From positions 1-64,000 of the forward strand of contig JBPOIC010000024.1 of NCBI GenBank assembly GCA_052034865.1: a stretch of 64,000 bases of DNA, written 5' to 3'. The notes under the pieces were generated by a model. The model was not told the origin of the DNA, did no database searches, and saw only the letters and a list, made by a program, of their open reading frames with translations. Positions 27,327 to 36,189 of the stretch are shown here, piece after piece; position 1 is the stretch's first letter, and each line of letters begins with the position of its first letter. This stretch comes from JBPOIC01 sp052034865. Lineage in GTDB: Bacteria > UBA10199 > JADFYH01. The position numbers and the translations under genes were made by a program.

Positions 27327-28496
27327 ATGACCCAGCTTCGACATCTAACTGCCGGCGAATCCCACGGCCAGGCACTCACCGTTATTTTAGAAGGCATGCC
27401 TTCACACGTTCCCATCTCATCCGAATTTATCAATCATCAGCTATTCAGGCGACAACAAGGTTATGGTCGTGGCGGTCGCATGAAAATTGAAAAGGATGAA
27501 GTCCAGATTCTTTCAGGCGTCAGATTCGGAAAAACCCTCGGTTCTCCGATCACCTTGCAAATTCTCAACCGCGACTGGGCTGTGTGGTCGAAAGAAATGG
27601 CAGTAGAGGGAGAACCAGAAAATTTAAAGCGCGAAGTCACACGGCCACGTCCAGGTCATGCCGATCTCTCGGGAGGAATGAAATACGATCACCATGATCT
27701 TCGAAATATTTTAGAAAGGGCCTCGGCCCGGGAAACGACTGCCCGTGTCGCCTGTGGTGCCGTGGCAAAATCCTTTTTGAAAGAATGTGGAATTGAAATA
27801 GTCGGATACATCCTTTCGATAGGTTCGGTGAGTGCCGATCCCAATCGTCCTCCTTTCGAAAAACTTTTAGAGCTCACCGAGAAAAGCCCAGTTCGAACCT
27901 ACGATGAAAAAGCTGCTGAAAAAATGATTGAGCAAATTGATCTGGCTCAAAAAAACGGAGATTCTTTGGGAGGAATCTTCGAAGTGACTGTCCGCGGTCT
28001 TCCTCCAGGTTTGGGAAGTCATGTTCAATGGGACAGAAAACTCGATGGGCAATTGGCCCAGGCCATCTTAAGTATTCAGGCCGTCAAGGGAGTTGAATTT
28101 GGAATGGGGTTTGATTCCGCCATTCGGTTTGGATCGGAAGTCCATGATGAGATTTTTTTTGATCCTGCCAAAAAAGAATACTTCAGAAAAACCAATGGAG
28201 CTGGAGGTATTGAAGGAGGGATGACGAACGGTGCCCTTCTTGTTCTTCGAGGGGCCATGAAACCCATCTCTACCTTATATAAGCCTTTAAGCTCGGTAGA
28301 TATTCTGACCAAAGAATCCTTCCAGGCCTCCATTGAGCGCTCCGACACCTGCGCCGCCCCAGCCGCGGCCGTCATTGCCGAAAACGTCGTCGCTCTTACA
28401 TTGGCCAATGCCGTTCTTGAAAAGTTTGGTGGGGATAGTCTGAATGAGATCAAAAGAAATATGGCTGGATATCTTGAACAGATAAAAAGTTACTAA
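27327..28496 (+). CDS. aroC: Chorismate synthase
   Basis: A 389-residue enzyme that makes chorismate from EPSP using reduced FMN. Motifs: LRHLTAGESHGQALTVILEG at the N-terminus, RRQQGYGRGGRMKIEKDEV, RPGHADLSGGMKYDHHDLRNILERASARETTARVA near 112-146, and GGIEGGMTNG near 292. All are strongly conserved. The length suits the long form of the family. It opens the shikimate cluster but is followed by a lipoprotein gene before aroK. There is no good ribosome-binding site before ATG 27327, so a leaderless or weakly initiated start is possible. Confidence 0.97.
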   Translation: MTQLRHLTAGESHGQALTVILEGMPSHVPISSEFINHQLFRRQQGYGRGGRMKIEKDEVQILSGVRFGKTLGSPITLQILNRDWAVWSKEMAVEGEPENLKREVTRPRPGHADLSGGMKYDHHDLRNILERASARETTARVACGAVAKSFLKECGIEIVGYILSIGSVSADPNRPPFEKLLELTEKSPVRTYDEKAAEKMIEQIDLAQKNGDSLGGIFEVTVRGLPPGLGSHVQWDRKLDGQLAQAILSIQAVKGVEFGMGFDSAIRFGSEVHDEIFFDPAKKEYFRKTNGAGGIEGGMTNGALLVLRGAMKPISTLYKPLSSVDILTKESFQASIERSDTCAAPAAAVIAENVVALTLANAVLEKFGGDSLNEIKRNMAGYLEQIKSY

Positions 28497-28533
28497 ATTT
28501 TATGAAACGGGGGGTAGACTTCTCCTTCGAGAG

Positions 28534-28562
28534 AGCCAAGTCATCCAAAGGCGGACTTGGCT
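28534..28562. repeat. Intergenic hairpin after aroC
   Basis: Arms AGCCAAGTC (28534-28542) and GACTTGGCT (28554-28562) pair perfectly over 9 bp with an 11-base loop. There is no T run, so it is not a standard terminator. It lies in the 170-base gap between aroC and the next lipoprotein gene. Confidence 0.5.
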
Positions 28563-28667
28563 TGTCAAATCATGAGCTTGACGAAGGGTCGAAGAGTCAA
28601 ATCCATGTCCCATTGAGTGAGAACTCACTTTGAAACAGATTCTAAAAGCCTTTGGTCCTTATCTCTT

Positions 28668-29396
28668 ATGAAAAGAATTCAACTATTCACCCTGACATTC
28701 CTCTTCGCCCTCCTCACATTTACAGCCTGCACCAGACTTCCGGTGCCCGAAGATAAAAAAGATTACGTGGGCACCTGGAAGAGCAACGAAGTGACCCTCA
28801 CTCTCACCCAGGACGGGGGAGTGAATTATGAAAGGATTGGGCCCGTAAACAAAACCTTCAAAGGCCCGTTAAAAGCATTCAAAGGAAATGATTTTGTCGC
28901 AGGCATTTGGTTTCTCACCACGACTTTCAAGGTGGATTCACCACCACACCTGGATGGAAATCTCTGGAAAATGACCGTAGATGGAATTGAGCTCATCAGA
29001 ACCTATCCCCTTGTTTTTCCCTCCCTGCCTCCCCTTCCTCTTCCCTTAGATGAAGAATCAAGTCGCCTGGCCATAGAGACCTTTCGCGATTTCGCATGGG
29101 CTGTAAAAAACAAAAACTTTGAGCCATTTTATCAAAAAACCTCGCAGTTATGGAAAACCAACATGACCGCAGCCGGCATTGCCAAAGCCTTTCAGGTCTT
29201 CATGGATAAGCAGATAGACCTCACCAACAATCAAAGCATGCCTGTCTTTAGCGAAAAACCAGCCATTAATTCGGAAAATCGCCTGCTCCTAAAAGGTTAC
29301 TTTCCTCAATCCGGCCCGATGCCTTATTTTGAGTTTTACTATACTTATGAGCATCCTCACTGGGCACTGACCTCCATTTCGGTTTCCATCAAATAA
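28668..29396 (+). CDS. Lipoprotein within the aro cluster
   Basis: The ATG at 28668 gives 242 residues with a lipobox ending at Cys21 (LTFTAC); the reading frame extends upstream, but that would bury the signal peptide. The N-terminal half (YVGTWKSNEVTLTLTQDGGV) resembles the short beta-barrel of lipocalin-like or META-like lipoproteins. The C-terminal half (IETFRDFAWAVKNKNFEPFY...) reads like an NTF2-like stress domain. These resemblances are by eye only. It sits between aroC and aroK on the same strand, but a role in aromatic synthesis is unlikely. Confidence 0.8.
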   Translation: MKRIQLFTLTFLFALLTFTACTRLPVPEDKKDYVGTWKSNEVTLTLTQDGGVNYERIGPVNKTFKGPLKAFKGNDFVAGIWFLTTTFKVDSPPHLDGNLWKMTVDGIELIRTYPLVFPSLPPLPLPLDEESSRLAIETFRDFAWAVKNKNFEPFYQKTSQLWKTNMTAAGIAKAFQVFMDKQIDLTNNQSMPVFSEKPAINSENRLLLKGYFPQSGPMPYFEFYYTYEHPHWALTSISVSIK

Positions 29397-29421
29397 CTCA
29401 TTTCTCCCCTCCATTCTGAAT

Positions 29422-29934
29422 ATGACTTATCCCCATCTCATTACTTTGGCAGGTTTCATGGGAACCGGAAAAACCGCCGTTGGCCAATCCCTGGCAAGAA
29501 CGATCCATTATCTTTTTTCAGATAGCGATCGGGACATCGCTGCCAAAGAAGGGAGAAGCATCCAGGAAATTTTTGAAAAAGAAGGGGAGCCGTATTTTCG
29601 CAAAATTGAAAAAGAGACGATCTTCAAACTTGCCAACAACTCTCCCCTCATTCTCTCGGTGGGTGGGGGAGCGATTCTCGATCCGGAAATCCTTCAACTG
29701 CTCAGCAAAAAAGGGGTTGTCGTCCTCCTCACAGCCAGCGTCGATGAAATCACCAGACGATTGGGTCATGATAATGAGAGGCCCCTCCTCTCGCGGGGGA
29801 ATCGGAAAAAAAAGATCGAAAAACTTTTAAAAGAACGCTCTGAAATTTACTCGAAAGTTCCCATTCAAATCGACACCACGGGACTCGCCATCGATGAAGT
29901 CGTTCAGAAAATCATCCAAAGGATTTCGTCATGA
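29422..29934 (+). CDS. aroK: Shikimate kinase
   Basis: A 170-residue P-loop kinase that phosphorylates shikimate at the 3-hydroxyl. Walker A is GFMGTGKT at 11-18 (Lys17). The shikimate-binding DSDRDI, the EPYFRKIEKE segment, SVGGGAIL and the lid RPLLSR follow in the usual order. Its stop codon overlaps the aroB start (ATGA), indicating translational coupling. Confidence 0.95.
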   Translation: MTYPHLITLAGFMGTGKTAVGQSLARTIHYLFSDSDRDIAAKEGRSIQEIFEKEGEPYFRKIEKETIFKLANNSPLILSVGGGAILDPEILQLLSKKGVVVLLTASVDEITRRLGHDNERPLLSRGNRKKKIEKLLKERSEIYSKVPIQIDTTGLAIDEVVQKIIQRISS

Positions 29935-31046
29935 ACTCAACGCCTCAAAAAATCACCTTGCGATTGAGCGATCGCAGCTGCCCCATCTATTTCTCAACCG
30001 GCATTCAAAACACCCTCGTTCGTGTCATTCGAAAGCATTTCAAAGCGACGCGTTTTATTGTCGTCACCAACCCGACCCTCGACAAGCTCTACGGCAAGGC
30101 TCTGCGATCCGAACTTCAGGGGTTGGGAAAAATTGAATGGATTCGGATTCCGGACGGTGAGCGCTACAAAACACTTCAAACGACCGAAAGCATTTATCAA
30201 AAACTCACCCGTCTGAAAGCTGATCGTCATACACCGCTGATTGCCTTTGGAGGAGGAGTGATAGGCGATGTGGCCGGCTTTGCAGCTGCAACCTATCTAA
30301 GAGGAATTCCACTGATTCAGATTCCCACCACCCTTTTGGCCCAGGTCGACTCCAGTGTGGGAGGAAAAACCGGAGTGGATCTGCCTCAAGGAAAAAACCT
30401 GGTCGGATCTTTCTATCAGCCCCATTTGGTATTTATCGATGTGAGCCTGCTTAAAACCCTGCCTCGGCGGGAAATCCTTTGTGGAACAGCCGAGGTTATC
30501 AAGTACGGAGCGATTCAGGATCCAAAACTTTTTACGCTGCTTGAGAAATCAATCGATGATTTTTTAAAGCTTGATTTGAACCTGGTTGAAAAAATCGTGC
30601 GCACCTGCGTGAAGATCAAGGCTGGGATCGTTGAAAAAGATGAAAAAGAAACCCTCGGGCTTCGGATGTTTTTAAACTTTGGCCATACGCTGGGACATGC
30701 GATCGAAACCCTTTCAGGTTACAGGCGCTTCAGTCATGGGGCCGGTGTTGCGATGGGGATGAGTTTTGCCGCGAAACTTTCTGTAGCACTGGGGCTAACG
30801 GATCAAAAAACCATGGGACGATTGGAAATTCTGATTGAGCGCGCAGGCCTTGCGAATCCTCTTCCTGAATTTTCAAGAAATGCTTACCTCGAAGTAATGT
30901 CTCGTGATAAAAAGGCGAAAGCAGGAAAGATTCAATATGTCCTCCTGAAGAAAATTGGTCAGGTGCAAGCCATAAGCCTTGAGCTTGAACAGATCGGCGC
31001 GCTTCTTGAAAATGAGCTGAAAGCCCTTAGAGAAACCAGGGGATAA
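29931..31046 (+). CDS. aroB: 3-Dehydroquinate synthase
   Basis: A 371-residue NAD- and zinc-dependent enzyme converting DAHP to 3-dehydroquinate. Visible motifs: PDGERYKTL, FGGGVIGDVAGFAAATYLRG at 103-122 with IPTTLLAQVDSSVGGKTGVD, CGTAEVIKYG (metal-site Glu), and LNFGHTLGHAIE with metal-site His. It starts inside the aroK stop (ATGA overlap) and is followed four bases on by a small protein gene. Confidence 0.97.
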   Translation: MNSTPQKITLRLSDRSCPIYFSTGIQNTLVRVIRKHFKATRFIVVTNPTLDKLYGKALRSELQGLGKIEWIRIPDGERYKTLQTTESIYQKLTRLKADRHTPLIAFGGGVIGDVAGFAAATYLRGIPLIQIPTTLLAQVDSSVGGKTGVDLPQGKNLVGSFYQPHLVFIDVSLLKTLPRREILCGTAEVIKYGAIQDPKLFTLLEKSIDDFLKLDLNLVEKIVRTCVKIKAGIVEKDEKETLGLRMFLNFGHTLGHAIETLSGYRRFSHGAGVAMGMSFAAKLSVALGLTDQKTMGRLEILIERAGLANPLPEFSRNAYLEVMSRDKKAKAGKIQYVLLKKIGQVQAISLELEQIGALLENELKALRETRG

Positions 31047-31049
31047 ACC

Positions 31050-31409
31050 ATGAGCTTTGAAATCGATCCGGTGTTTTATACCGAAACTTTCGTTAAAATC
31101 CTGCAAGGCCAGGGTCATACCTACCATGCCTACCGGCTTTGCGAAAAAATCCTTTCCCAGGATGAATCCAATCCACGCATTCGTGAGCTTTTGGAAAAAC
31201 TCAAACCCACCTTCAAATTTGAGAAAAAGAACTTAACGGTTCAAGAAGAAACTACGGAACCCGGAATGGCTCCGACTGAACTTGTTGTGGCTGAAGATTC
31301 ACCCGGGATTTCCAGACCTCCTTACCAAAACGCAGAAAAAATTTCCAAATTAGAGGCCTTGCTGGTTAAAATCCAGAGTCGAGCCATATCCCCAAAACCT
31401 TATGCCTAA
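31050..31409 (+). CDS. Small helical-repeat-like protein between aroB and aroQ
   Basis: A 119-residue protein. The N-terminal 50 residues (YTETFVKILQGQGHTYHAYRLCEKILSQDESNPRIRELLEKLK) read like one and a half TPR units. The rest is Pro/Glu-rich with a short C-terminal helix. It begins four bases after aroB and its last eight bases overlap aroQ, so it is translated as part of the aro operon. I do not recognise a named family. Co-location with a TPR protein downstream of aroQ suggests the two are related in role, but this is inference. Confidence 0.8.
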   Translation: MSFEIDPVFYTETFVKILQGQGHTYHAYRLCEKILSQDESNPRIRELLEKLKPTFKFEKKNLTVQEETTEPGMAPTELVVAEDSPGISRPPYQNAEKISKLEALLVKIQSRAISPKPYA

Positions 31410-31851
31410 AAAAACAAAAAAAATTTTGATCTTGCATGGCCCCAACCTGAACCTCCTGGGCGAAAGGGAACCAGGTGTTTATGGAGCTACCTCACTCGAA
31501 GAGATCAATCGCCTTTTAAAGCAGGAAGCGCAAAAGCTGGAAGTCGAGATCTGCTGTTTTCAAAGCAATTGTGAAGGCGACCTCATCAATCAGATCCAGG
31601 AAGCGCGAAAAATCTATCAGGCGATCGTCCTCAACCCCGCCGCCTATACACACACCTCTGTGGCCATTCGCGACGCCATTGCAGCGATTTCGATTCCAGT
31701 GATCGAAGTTCATCTAAGCAACATCTACCAACGCGAGGAATTCAGGCATCATTCCTATATTGCACCCGTTGCGCGAGGACAAATCTCGGGCTTTGGAAAA
31801 GAGAGCTATCTTCTGGGTCTAAAAGCCGCTGTCGGGATTTTGAATTCTTAA
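31402..31851 (+). CDS. aroQ: Type II 3-dehydroquinate dehydratase
   Basis: A 149-residue class II dehydroquinase that removes water from 3-dehydroquinate. The signature GPNLNLLGEREPGVYG at 13-28 includes the catalytic Arg22 and Tyr27 loop. QSNCEGDLINQIQEA, NPAAYTHTSVAIRDA and VIEVHLSNIYQREEFRHHSY complete the active site. It overlaps the preceding small gene by eight bases. The shikimate cluster here therefore has aroC, aroK, aroB and aroQ but not aroA, aroE or a DAHP synthase. Confidence 0.97.
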   Translation: MPKKTKKILILHGPNLNLLGEREPGVYGATSLEEINRLLKQEAQKLEVEICCFQSNCEGDLINQIQEARKIYQAIVLNPAAYTHTSVAIRDAIAAISIPVIEVHLSNIYQREEFRHHSYIAPVARGQISGFGKESYLLGLKAAVGILNS

Positions 31852-31877
31852 ACCCCTCATTTTGGGAAATTTAAAAA

Positions 31878-32663
31878 ATGATCAAAATCGCATTTCCCTC
31901 ATTCCTGAAATTTCTCGATCCCTTCAAAAAATTTTTCGTGCGTGGAAAATATGAAAAAGAGCTGCAAGAGCTTCTGTCCCAGATTTCCACCAACCCGCAG
32001 GATCTCCGATTAAAAGTAAAGCTTGGAGAGCTTAGGTTTAAACGGCGGGAGATCCCTCTGGGGATCCAAGCTTTTCGGGAAGTCGCTGAGAGCTATGTCG
32101 AGGAGGGCTTCATTCTCAAGGCCGTGGCCATTTACAAAAACATTATCCGTTTTGCTCCTGGCGCTGTGGAGTTCAATGAAAAGCTGGCATCTGTTTACCA
32201 TCAGCTCGGAATGACCAAGGATGCGATCAACCAATACCTCATCGTCATCAACTACTTTCAGAATCATGGGGAAAAAGAGAGAGTCCTGGAGGCCGCCAAA
32301 AAAATGGTCGCAGTCGACCCTGCTGAAATTCAAAACCGGATGCGACTGGCGGAGATTTATTACAATCAGGGGTTTCAGGAGGCGGCACTCGAGGAATATG
32401 AAAAGATTGGCAATGAGCTGAAAGTTAAAGGGGGAAAACAGATTTCTTTGCTCATCGGGGTTCTGGAAAACATCTTTTTTAGAAGGCCCAAAGACTTGCA
32501 CCTGCTCAAGGAAATCTGCATTTTGCATCTTAAAAATCATGCCCCCCAGGCCGTCATCCGCAAAATCGAAAAACATAAACTGATAGAAGACCCTGACTTT
32601 AAAAAGATTTTCGATAAGGCCCGAGAGATGGAAGAGTATGACCAGCAAAAGAAAGGAAGCTGA
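31878..32663 (+). CDS. TPR-repeat protein
   Basis: A 261-residue soluble protein with four to five tetratricopeptide-like helical pairs: PLGIQAFREVAESYVEEGFI, LKAVAIYKNIIRFAPGAVEF, KDAINQYLIVINYFQNHG and EAALEEYEKIGNEL. There is no signal peptide. It lies 26 bases after aroQ, so it is probably the last gene of the aro transcript. Such proteins act as scaffolds; the partner is unknown. It could cooperate with the short TPR-like protein between aroB and aroQ. Confidence 0.82.
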   Translation: MIKIAFPSFLKFLDPFKKFFVRGKYEKELQELLSQISTNPQDLRLKVKLGELRFKRREIPLGIQAFREVAESYVEEGFILKAVAIYKNIIRFAPGAVEFNEKLASVYHQLGMTKDAINQYLIVINYFQNHGEKERVLEAAKKMVAVDPAEIQNRMRLAEIYYNQGFQEAALEEYEKIGNELKVKGGKQISLLIGVLENIFFRRPKDLHLLKEICILHLKNHAPQAVIRKIEKHKLIEDPDFKKIFDKAREMEEYDQQKKGS

Positions 32664-32753
32664 ACAATACTTGCAAATTCATTTTACTTCCCATTCTGAT
32701 CACCCCAACTCCCCCTCATTGAATCTCTATTTTTCTCAAACTAATTTGAGGGC

Positions 32754-33869
32754 ATGTCCCTTCTCCTGTTAACTGAGAAAAACCCAGCTTACGCTCCCCT
32801 GTCTGTCCTTCCCCCCTGGATAAACTCCATCCTGTTTGTTGGGATTATCCTCACTCTCCTGTTCGCCGAATGGGCCTTATTCAGATCTCTCAAGAACTGG
32901 TCACAGCGCCATCAATCCGACTGGTATAATTCCGCTATCAAGCCTTTAAAATACCCCTGTACCCTTTTCATTCTATCCATTGCAGTCGGCTCGATCCCTC
33001 TTTTTTTCAAGATTCCTTTCACCTTCTCAAAAATCGCGACTCCGCTTTCTCGTCTGTTGATCATCTTGGGACTCTGTGTGTTTGCCCAAAAAGTCCTGAT
33101 GAAGTTTTATGAAAAATTTCTCTTTCGTCATAAAATCTTCAAAACCTACGCACAGATGGGCTCGCTTGCGATCAAAGTCACTGTTTATGGCATTCTCCTG
33201 CTGGTCTTTTTGGATATGGTCGGAATTTCAGTCACGCCCTTGATTGCTTCTTTGGGTATAGGAAGTATCGCCGTCGCCTTTGCCCTGAAAGAAACTCTCT
33301 CCAATCTGTTTTCGGGCCTTTATCTTATCGTCGATCAACCGATTCGGGTGGGAGATTATATCCGGATCGAATCCGGAGAAGAAGGTTATGTGGAGACCAT
33401 TGGTTGGCGGAGTACCCACATCCGCATGCTTCAAAATAATGTTGTCATTGTTCCCAACGAGCGGCTGACCTCCAAAATCATCACCAACTACGATTTGCTG
33501 GATCACGAACTGGCGGTCCTGGTTTCGCTCGGCGTCGCGTATGAGAGCGATTTGGAGAAAGTGGAGAAAATCACGGTCGAGGTCGCTCGGGAGATCATGC
33601 AGACAACCCCCGGCGGCGTTCCTTCTTTTGAGCCATTCATCCGCTACGATACTTTTGGGGATTTTTCGATCAGGTTTACGGTGATTTTACGGGGCAAGGA
33701 ATTTGTGGATCAGTACCTGATCAAGCATGAGTTCGTCAAAAAACTCCACCGCCGCTATCATAAAGAAGGAATCGTCATCCCCACCCTTTTAAATCCTCTC
33801 TATCTGAGCGGAAGTCCGCTCCAGATACCATCTTCTTCCGAAACGACGCGTTCTCTCAAAAAGCAATGA
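32754..33869 (+). CDS. MscS-family mechanosensitive channel
   Basis: A 371-residue protein with about five transmembrane helices (around 22-46, 66-86, 96-116, 137-157, 163-190). The last forms the MscS pore-lining helix (IASLGIGSIAVAFALKETLSNLFSG) and leads into the beta domain IRVGDYIRIESGEEGYVETIGWRST and the IVPNERLTSKIITNY motif. The soluble C-terminal cage ends in a Ser/Thr/Lys tail. It opens on hypo-osmotic shock to release solutes. A small membrane protein gene follows. Confidence 0.92.
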   Translation: MSLLLLTEKNPAYAPLSVLPPWINSILFVGIILTLLFAEWALFRSLKNWSQRHQSDWYNSAIKPLKYPCTLFILSIAVGSIPLFFKIPFTFSKIATPLSRLLIILGLCVFAQKVLMKFYEKFLFRHKIFKTYAQMGSLAIKVTVYGILLLVFLDMVGISVTPLIASLGIGSIAVAFALKETLSNLFSGLYLIVDQPIRVGDYIRIESGEEGYVETIGWRSTHIRMLQNNVVIVPNERLTSKIITNYDLLDHELAVLVSLGVAYESDLEKVEKITVEVAREIMQTTPGGVPSFEPFIRYDTFGDFSIRFTVILRGKEFVDQYLIKHEFVKKLHRRYHKEGIVIPTLLNPLYLSGSPLQIPSSSETTRSLKKQ

Positions 33870-33933
33870 GAAAGGCATCATTTTCAGCCAGCCCCATTGA
33901 GGAAAATGAAGAGTTGGAGCATGAATTGAAACA

Positions 33934-34305
33934 ATGAAAGTTTCTTACGAAGAACTCGTCGTCCTCATCCAGGGCACTTATTTTCTCATCACGGGTCTTT
34001 GGCCCTTGATTCACTATCCTTCGTTTGTTTTTGTCACTGGATCAAAAACCGATGATTGGTTGGTAAAAACAGTAGGAGTATTAGTCAGCGTGATTGGATA
34101 TACCCTCGTTCTTTCTGCCCTTCGACACAACCTTCAAACAGAAATCCTGCTTCTTGCCATTGGCTCTGCCCTGGGGCTCATGATCATCGATATTTTTTAT
34201 GTTTTAAGAAAACGAATCGCTCCGGTTTATCTTTTCGATGCTCTGGTAGAGTTAAGTTTGATAACAAGCCTGCTTCTCTTGCATAAAAGTTTTCAGTCCT
34301 CATAA
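33934..34305 (+). CDS. Conserved small four-TM membrane protein
   Basis: A 123-residue integral membrane protein with four predicted helices. The N-terminal IQGTYFLITGLWPLIHYPSF, followed by VTGSKTDDWLVKTVGVLVSVIGYTLV, matches a widespread uncharacterised group that I recognise only as a conserved hypothetical. The short gap to mscS makes co-transcription plausible. Confidence 0.78.
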   Translation: MKVSYEELVVLIQGTYFLITGLWPLIHYPSFVFVTGSKTDDWLVKTVGVLVSVIGYTLVLSALRHNLQTEILLLAIGSALGLMIIDIFYVLRKRIAPVYLFDALVELSLITSLLLLHKSFQSS

Positions 34306-34471
34306 CCTCATCCATCACTCTGATAGCATGATTACTCTCCGGTTTTTCACACCTTGAAATTTCATCGGAATTTAAACTGCAAGCTTTCAAATTTATGCCC
34401 GCCTATTGCCTTCGATCAATTCTCACTCTCTATTTGGAGTAAACTTTTTAATAAACCATAAGGAGACACTT

Positions 34472-34954
34472 ATGAGATTTCATTTCAACACTCACAAAAG
34501 CATCAGCAAAGGGGTATTCATTCCTCTGTTCATTGCCGGACTCACACTCGCTTCCCCTTTTGCCTGGAGCTATCAATTCTCGCGCGGCTCTCAGCCGCAA
34601 GACAATTCGCCCAAAGAAAATCCAACTCAGCAAGGAATGACCCCAGGGACTGAAACCAATCCTAAGCCTTTCAAATTCGACAATCAAAAATCTACAGAGA
34701 CCAATAAGGACCAAAAACACCCCACCACCAAAAATAAACACCCTAAAAAATCGAAAGATGGAATGATGGATGGAATGGAGAAAGGAAGGGACGGGATGGA
34801 TAGAGATAATTCAACCCACGAAACAAAGCCTAAAAAAGGAACAGAAGGAACGGGGGCAGGCACAGGGACTGGAGGAACGGGTGGCGATGACAGAGGCACC
34901 GACAAGGGATCGCAGGATCAAAGAAACAGAAATGAGGGAGGGATGGGAAGATAG
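34472..34954 (+). CDS. Low-complexity secreted protein
   Basis: The ATG at 34472 is preceded by AAGGAGA and gives 160 residues. A signal peptide (about 1-33, GVFIPLFIAGLTLASPFAWS) leads into a mature part of almost pure low complexity: Gln/Pro/Asn/Thr first, then Lys/Asp/Met-Gly (KDGMMDGMEKGRDGMDRD), then Gly/Thr (GTGAGTGTGGTGG) and a charged end. It is likely disordered and periplasmic or exported. No family is recognised. The reading frame's longer upstream version lacks a ribosome-binding site. Confidence 0.65.
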   Translation: MRFHFNTHKSISKGVFIPLFIAGLTLASPFAWSYQFSRGSQPQDNSPKENPTQQGMTPGTETNPKPFKFDNQKSTETNKDQKHPTTKNKHPKKSKDGMMDGMEKGRDGMDRDNSTHETKPKKGTEGTGAGTGTGGTGGDDRGTDKGSQDQRNRNEGGMGR

Positions 34955-35014
34955 AGAGGGGAGATGGGTGAAGACAGGAGACAGAAGAGAAACATTGGAA
35001 ATCAATCTTTTTTT

Positions 35015-35036
35015 AGGGGCGAGGCATGCCTCGCCC
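35015..35036. repeat. Perfect palindrome, GTAGGGGC-type REP-like element
   Basis: Bases 35017-35036 are a perfect 20-bp palindrome with arms GGGCGAGGCA and TGCCTCGCCC. It lies between the secreted protein gene and the convergent dehydrogenase gene. Related elements with the same GTAGGG...CCCTAC ends are at 58233 and 61154. A T run precedes it rather than follows, so termination is not its obvious role. Confidence 0.7.
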
Positions 35037-35097
35037 TTATTCTCTCATTAAAGAGAGAGGGTAAAAAAACAAAAACATGAACTTTTCGCCGCCACCA

Positions 35098-36189
35098 CTA
35101 TTCCTGATCATTCACCTGGATCACGGACTTGATCACATCCGGTCCGGGCTTTAATGCCTCCTTAAAATCTTTGAGACAATATCGTTGTGTAATCAATCGA
35201 TCCAAAACCTGGGGATGTCTTTCCTGGATTTTTTCAAGGTCGTGGACAGCGCGTTCGTAATCACGTCGATTGGCGTTGACCGATCCAAAGAGGAGTCGAT
35301 TGCCCAGCACGAGATTAAGATTGAAACAGTCGGAGCAGATGATTAACGAGCGGTCTCCTTCAGAAATCGATATCAAACTAAGCACGCCGTTTCTTTCCAA
35401 AAGATCCATCGCGTGCATCGCGACATTTCCATTTCCAGTCGCTTCCAAAATAAAATCCGCAGGCCCAAACTTTTCTTTCAGTTGAGAGAGGGTGCAGGTT
35501 TGAGTACTCACATACTCACAACCGATTTCCTGAAGGATCGCGATTCGACGCTCGTTTTCACCCCGCGAGTAGACGATCGTTCGTAAATTTTTCAGCCGCA
35601 AAAGCAGGGCAGCTAAAAGCCCAACGGGACCCGCTCCCAGCACAAAGGCAAGCTGAGGATTCCACTCCAGTCTTTGCTGAATTTGCCAGGCCTGAGAAAT
35701 TGCTTTCTCAACGACCGACAACGGCTCGACCAACACCCCCACCGAGGCGAATGTCGGGGGGATCCGAATCAGATACTCCGGACGTTCTTCATAAAATTCC
35801 CGTAAAAACCCATGGAGTCCTTTAATCCCTCGCTCGGTGTAATTCCCTTTGCGACACATGTCCGGCTCGCCCGCGAGACAGTTCGAGCAATCATCCGGTC
35901 GACGCACTGTTGAAACCACCCAGTCGCCCGGATGAAAACCGTATTGTTCCACCTCTCTCCCGACACTCTGGACTCGACCCAGATTTTCATGACCGAGGAT
36001 AAGATAATCAAAACCCTCAGGGGCTTTTGCGTGAAAACCTTCAACGATCGACCGATCCGTCCCGCAAATCCCCACTTCATACACCTTAACCCGAACGACC
36101 TCTTCCTGATTTTTAAACTCTTTAATTTCTGGAATTTCCTCCAGGCGGATGTTTCCCTTTTCTTGCGGATGCACAATAATGGCTTTCAT
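35098..36189 (-). CDS. Zinc-dependent glucose 1-dehydrogenase-like MDR enzyme
   Basis: A 363-residue medium-chain dehydrogenase similar to archaeal-type glucose 1-dehydrogenases. Catalytic-zinc residues are visible at Cys42 (VGICGTDRS) and His67-Glu68 (LGHENLG). Structural-zinc Cys101, Cys104 and Cys112 are present, while the fourth usual position is not Cys. The Rossmann motif is VLGAGPVGLLAALLL near 183-197. It oxidises an aldose or polyol with NAD(P); the exact sugar is not determined. Its start codon overlaps that of the divergent cyclase gene. Confidence 0.85.
   Translation of the reverse strand: MKAIIVHPQEKGNIRLEEIPEIKEFKNQEEVVRVKVYEVGICGTDRSIVEGFHAKAPEGFDYLILGHENLGRVQSVGREVEQYGFHPGDWVVSTVRRPDDCSNCLAGEPDMCRKGNYTERGIKGLHGFLREFYEERPEYLIRIPPTFASVGVLVEPLSVVEKAISQAWQIQQRLEWNPQLAFVLGAGPVGLLAALLLRLKNLRTIVYSRGENERRIAILQEIGCEYVSTQTCTLSQLKEKFGPADFILEATGNGNVAMHAMDLLERNGVLSLISISEGDRSLIICSDCFNLNLVLGNRLLFGSVNANRRDYERAVHDLEKIQERHPQVLDRLITQRYCLKDFKEALKPGPDVIKSVIQVNDQE

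Noticed and set aside
32010..32648. 212-codon minus-strand frame
   Set aside because: Antisense to the TPR protein gene, which has clear repeats and better codons.
35007..35040. Palindrome at 35017 as a terminator
   Set aside because: The T run precedes rather than follows the stem, so it fits a REP-like element better.
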